A DNA stretch of 64,000 nucleotides from Neodontobutis hainanensis (taxonomy: Eukaryota > Chordata > Actinopteri > Gobiiformes > Odontobutidae), in the NCBI GenBank assembly GCA_024349245.1, contig JALDNG010000007.1:2200001-2264000 (forward strand), given 5' to 3'. Within the stretch, counting starts at the first letter, position 1. Each line of letters opens with the position of its first letter. The notes below the pieces were generated by a model. It was not told the origin of the DNA. It did no database searches and saw nothing but the letters and a program-made list of their open reading frames with translations. Shown one piece after another: positions 49,491 through 64,000 of the stretch. A program made the position numbers and the translations under genes.

Positions 49491-51560
49491 GTGAGTTATT
49501 TTAATTTTTTTTAATGTTAACTGCACTCGTCAGTTGACATTTCTTGTAAATCCTGTAATTAACAAAACAAATAGTTAAATCTTCTCTAAGCTTGTATCAT
49601 TAGACCTAGGATCTCATGGCTTGCCAAACATTTGAACTAATTGCAAAATCCCAACATGAGGATGAAAAACACAATCAAGAGCAAGTTTAAATCTTGAGGT
49701 AAGATGATGTGAAATGCTGAATCTTTCCCCCAATTTACATTTTACAATTTTATCTTTCCTGCTGATAAATGCACATCTAGTGTGTAGTACAGACAACCAG
49801 AACTAGTGTTGAACCAGTGTCTAAGGCATTCAGGGGGTGCTTTATCAGTCAAAGGTCTGGCTGAAAGTATGGGGATTAGGTGATCCATTTAACATTTTAC
49901 AATTTCAATTTTCCTGCACAGCTACATCAGGAGAGAGCAATTCAGTCGCACACCAACAACATTACCACGGAAAAAAACCGGGGCAACACACTGTATCCAG
50001 TGAAAAGAACATGTTTGAAATAGTAGTGACAAAGTGTATTAAGAAACAATATGCACTGACAAGAGACTGCAACAGACCTACAGTCAGTTGTGGCACAAAA
50101 CTGATATTTTAAAACAAGTTAATATATTCTGCTCCAGGTTTTCTTTGTCAACTATAGTCAAGAAATTCAAGCATTTAACAGTCAATTTACATTTCACACA
50201 TTGATAAAGTATCATTGTTTTTCTGTACAATACATTGTGTCTATGGTACTGCTTATACTAATGTAGAAAATCTGAATCCTGTTATAGCGTTAGGCTCTGG
50301 GCCTCCAGTAAAAAGCATCACTGTAGATACTGAAGGCAAGAAAGAGGTGATTGTTTACTATTCCACATCGACACTTTGTTATTTATCTCTCCCATAGAAG
50401 TTACTGTAGCAGCAGCAGCAGCAAACAAACAGCTGTAATACTAGTAATTAAAGTGAACTCCAAAATTCAATAGGTGTGTAATTATATAAAATGTACAAAA
50501 CAATTTACAAAAAGCAAATAATTGGTAGCAACAGTTCTAAAAACACTTAGAAACTGTTAGACTGTGTTGAGCCATGGCTGGGATGATGGATTAAAGCCTT
50601 AATAAACCACTCTTCTAGAACCATGCATCCTTAGTGACGTAATGGGTGATATGGTCTCTTCTGATGGACAAATTAATGCTTAATGTAGTCACTGGCAGCT
50701 ATTCAGAGCTGAACATCAGCGTCTCCACTTAATCCCTATGGGATCCTTAAAAAAAAACAAACAAAAAAACAATGAGTCTTTCTAAACCAAGACAAGTAGC
50801 AAATCATTAACAATGCAGAAAACATTAGATGTTTTAGTTTTCTTAGTACGATTCATTTGAGCTCACATGAGAGCCGTCATTTCAACACTGGTGGGGACTA
50901 AAGAACCGTATCAAGACCGCTTGAACTGGCCTAGCTGTATAAACACCAGCAACTTTGTGGGGTAAATATGCACTCCTGTATTTTTTGGCAACATAGTTAC
51001 ACAGTGCATTTGGCAAATTGAAACAAGCATTAAACATTACAACAACAGTAAAGTTAAAGTTGCTAATGGTGACTATAAAACCATAAAATAGCCTGCTTTG
51101 TGTCAGTCATGTTCTCTGTCAAAACAGAATATGACTGACTCCAACAAACGCACTTGTTATAAACCAATCTCACGCAGCAGGACATGACTCTGTAACTGAT
51201 GACGATATGGTTATAGTCACCAGTAAAAAGTCCTTGTGTGCCGTTTCAAAATGTGCCGTGTGAACCCAACCAAAATGACCCATTCATCCATTTTCTTCTT
51301 CTGCTTATCCAGAGCCGGGTTGTGGGGTCTGCAGTCCAAGCAGTGACACCCAGACTCTTCCTCCAGCTCCTCTGGGGTAATAATCTTTCTATCAGTCATG
51401 ACCCAAAGCTCAAAAAATTGTTGACTTCGGACCAAACCCTGGTTTAGATCTCAAAAATAAAAACACTAATGTCTTCTTGCAGTACAATTAATACTAATAC
51501 TAAATCCCTATCTACTGAGTCTTGGTTGCTTAAAAAAAAAAATCAGTTTACCTTTTATTT
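49491..51560 (-). other. cert1 3' UTR / convergent spacer
   Basis: Downstream of the cert1 stop on the minus strand there are about 2 kb without coding signal. An AATAAA overlaps the stop region (near 51553) but is too close to be the main site; the true cert1 end was not resolved. The stretch includes one decayed interspersed repeat (51277-51425) and a small (GCA)n run near 50411. Confidence 0.45.
51277..51425 (+). repeat. Decayed 'catccattttc...gcttatcc' teleost repeat
   Basis: CATCCATTTTCTTCTTCTGC and CTTATCCAGAGCCGGGTTG start the stretch, and CAGTCATGACCCAAAGCTCA ends it. These are the familiar beginning and internal block of a percomorph repeat family, with most of the middle deleted. 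No open frame remains. Confidence 0.6.
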
Positions 51561-61792
<10,232 letters not shown>

Positions 61793-63124
61793 TTAAACGC
61801 AAGTGTACAAAGTCTCTTTGATTGATTATCAGTTCAAATAGATTAGGGTTAAACCTGCTTACAGCTTTAACTTAGCATTAACGTCAGCAAAATAACGAAA
61901 ATTAAAGCATGAACATGGTGCAGTAAACATAACCATGTAAGCGTGTTTTTTTGTATTTAGAAGATTGCAATATGTAGCCAACAACCCTGACAGATGAGCA
62001 CTAACCACTCCGTTTCGCGTGCTTTGTTGTGAGACTGACGTCGAGTACCATTAAAACGAGCTAGTTAGCATTAGCGTTAGCTGTCAAACGACGCAACTAA
62101 CGTAAGCTAGCGGTACTTTAAACGGCAATTTGGGAAGGTAACGCTAGGTGTCTGCCTTTACTGTCTGCAGTCGAGGAGCCACTCAAAGCAGCTATCGACG
62201 AAAAAAGGCCTCAGCTTAACTGCTACATGTAAACCTATATCGATAAAGGACAAACAGAACGGCAATACTTCTAAGTTCCGCAGTTATGTTAGCTTTTAGG
62301 AAAGAATCGACTAGCCTGTCTTGATTCAGGTTGAGGGGGAGGAGCCGCCGCCACGCTTTACTGTGTACCTTAAGAAAGAGGCGTTAAGTTAAAAACATTT
62401 ATGATCGCACCGGAAGTGTCAAAATAATTTACTGTTGCTAGAATTTACAAATTATATTTTAATATTGCTATTATACTAATTCAATTTTCATAAAAATACC
62501 AAAAGAAACTACATATTTGCCATTGAATTTAAATGCATTTTAAAATAGACGATAGCCCCGCCTCAAATATGTCAAATGTGTGCTCGTGTAACAACTAAAT
62601 TGTCTGGTAAAACAAAGATATTCTTTAGATCCTGGACGATGCATTTTTAACAGAAAGGATTGGCTAACCACTGTCTAATTTTTGCGATTATATCCTAAAT
62701 GTTTTTTATTGAAGACTAATCACACGAGGGCGATGTATCAATTTACTGTGCTGTGTTATCATAGCAGTATAAATGATAAAGAAACAAATGGATATATTAT
62801 CTTGCATTAACGTTTCTTAGACATCGGCGGGGTCTCAAGCAAACCAGGCCGTTTATAATGTTTTTTAAAATGTCTTCAAATTATGTGAGACTCGAATCCA
62901 TCTTTTCCGGTGACGTGTATACCCGGAAGTTCCGCCAAAAACGTCAATATATTATATTTTGAAAACATGTCGGGACAATGGTCATGAGCGCTACACAGCG
63001 AGTTTTTTAAAGTAAATGTAATTTTACGCCTTTTAAGTGTAAGGCGTGATATTACCAAAATCCACATATACAAGAGTACACGGGATAGTTTAACAACAGT
63101 ACTGCAGACGTTTTACAGTCAAGG
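61793..63124. promoter_or_regulatory. cert1-polk head-to-head promoter region
   Basis: The two start codons are 1.33 kb apart on opposite strands. CCGGAAGT at 62410-62417 lies nearer cert1. A cluster toward polk contains TTCCGG (62905-62910), TGACGT (62911-62916, CRE-like) and CCGGAAGT (62923-62930). TTAGC-rich sequence at 62050-62110 lies in the likely cert1 5' UTR or first non-coding exon. No TATA box or other gene is seen. Mammalian POLK and CERT1 are also divergently arranged. Confidence 0.6.
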
Positions 63125-63838
63125 ATGGAAGGTACTGCCCCCGCAAAAGGTGAAGGGTTCCTTTCCAGAATGGCCCTCAATGACAACAAGGCAGGGATGG
63201 AAGGTATTGACAGAGACAAGATAAACATGATCATCATGGAGGCATCCAAGGTAAATAAGTATAAACCATGCCTACCTTTGTACAACGCATCAAGTGTATG
63301 TGCATGTTGTTTAGTGTGTCCTTTCATTCCTAGTCATAGATAAAAGGCTTTTTCCACAGAGCTGATGTAAAATAAAAATAACTTTACATAATATTGAGCA
63401 GTTTTGTTAAATATGTTATATTGTCCTTATCTGTCCTTCACAGGGGTCTAGGTTTTACGAAAATGAGCTAAAAAGAGAGCAGCAGGTAAACAAGCGCATA
63501 GAAAAAATGATGCAGCAGAAGGCCCTAATTACAGAAGAACAATTAAAGAAAGCTCAAGCTAAGGTATAATGTCTTTTAGCAACATATTTTATGAATGATA
63601 TATTCTTATTTTTCAGACATCTGAGCAAATGTTTTTTAAGAAGTAGTTTTAAATTTTATCCATGTGTAGGTTCAAAGAATGGTCCTAGGGCTGGAGAAAC
63701 ATCGTGATCTCAGTCGAGTGATCGTGCACGTGGACATGGATGCTTTCTATGCAGCTGTAGAGATGAGGGACTGTCCAGAGCTGAAGAACGAGCCAATGGC
63801 AGTAGGATCTATGAGCATGCTTGTATGCAGATAATAAC

Positions 63839-63882
<44 letters not shown>

Positions 63883-64000
63883 AATAACACAATATACAGT
63901 AATGTAATAATGTGATTAATTTTGCTCTTATTTATTTTTTTCAGTCAACATCTAACTATCATGCAAGAAAGTATGGTGTTCGAGCTGCCATGCCTGGATT
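63125..64000 (+). CDS. polk: DNA polymerase kappa, N-terminal exons (partial)
   Basis: Pol kappa is a Y-family translesion polymerase that bypasses minor-groove guanine adducts in the nucleus. Exons: 63125-63250, 63444-63563, 63670-63822, 63945-64000 (cut by the window end). The N-clasp unique to kappa is visible as LNDNKAGMEGIDRDKINMII and ENELKREQQVNKRIEKMMQQ. The palm begins with IVHVDMDAFYAAVEM, placing the metal-binding aspartate at residue 104 and the steric-gate tyrosine at 109. This matches human D107 and Y112 with a constant offset of three. Next come GSMSMLSTSNYHARKYGVR and AAMPG. All introns are GT-AG. The fingers, little finger and zinc-finger tail lie beyond the window. Confidence 0.95.
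63838..63889. repeat. (TAA)n microsatellite
   Basis: About 17 TAA units with one interruption, in polk intron 3 just after the donor. Confidence 0.95.

Overview
This is nuclear DNA from a bony fish, most likely a percomorph teleost. The genes are vertebrate genes split by short GT-AG introns. The spacers carry teleost-type interspersed repeats, including a tRNA-headed SINE and the 'ctccgggtactccgg' and 'catccattttc...gcttatcc' families. Long (CA)n and (TA)n arrays are present. There is no prokaryotic gene organisation, CRISPR array or organellar sequence. Gene models were built by hand from protein similarity remembered for each family plus splice sites, exon phases and total length. Every model except the bhmt relic closes in frame at close to the usual family length.

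Layout: (1) 1-146, minus: first coding exon of jmy, cut by the window edge. (2) 1778-2836, minus: a truncated, frameshifted betaine-homocysteine methyltransferase (bhmt) relic. (3) 4291-6170, plus: cenph (inner kinetochore). (4) 6443-8644, plus: dimt1 (18S rRNA dimethyltransferase). (5) 9996-20290, minus: kif2a (kinesin-13 microtubule depolymerase). (6) about 22503-27548, plus: unc45b (myosin chaperone). (7) about 28194-48240, plus: pip5k1b (PI4P 5-kinase) with a first intron of about 7.3 kb. (8) 51561-61792, minus: cert1 (ceramide transfer protein), including the alternative Ser-rich CERT-L/GPBP exon. (9) 63125-64000, plus: first exons of polk (DNA polymerase kappa), cut by the window end. 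cert1 and polk are head to head; dimt1/kif2a and pip5k1b/cert1 are tail to tail; kif2a and unc45b diverge.

The gene set (JMY, BHMT, CENPH, DIMT1, KIF2A, CERT1, POLK from human 5q12-q14 plus PIP5K1B from 9q21) resembles the old vertebrate linkage group that forms chicken chromosome Z. UNC45B (human 17q) is the outlier. The genes do not form one pathway. They share a neighbourhood rather than a function.

No new multi-gene system is evident. The most interesting signals are splicing-related and centre on cert1: a (TG)65-T6 tract directly before a 3' splice site, as in CFTR; a (TG)77 tract just downstream of the alternative CERT-L exon; two GC-AG introns; and two unreported-looking in-frame cassette-exon candidates. 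Others are the bhmt relic and two adjacent perfect hairpins in a pip5k1b intron.
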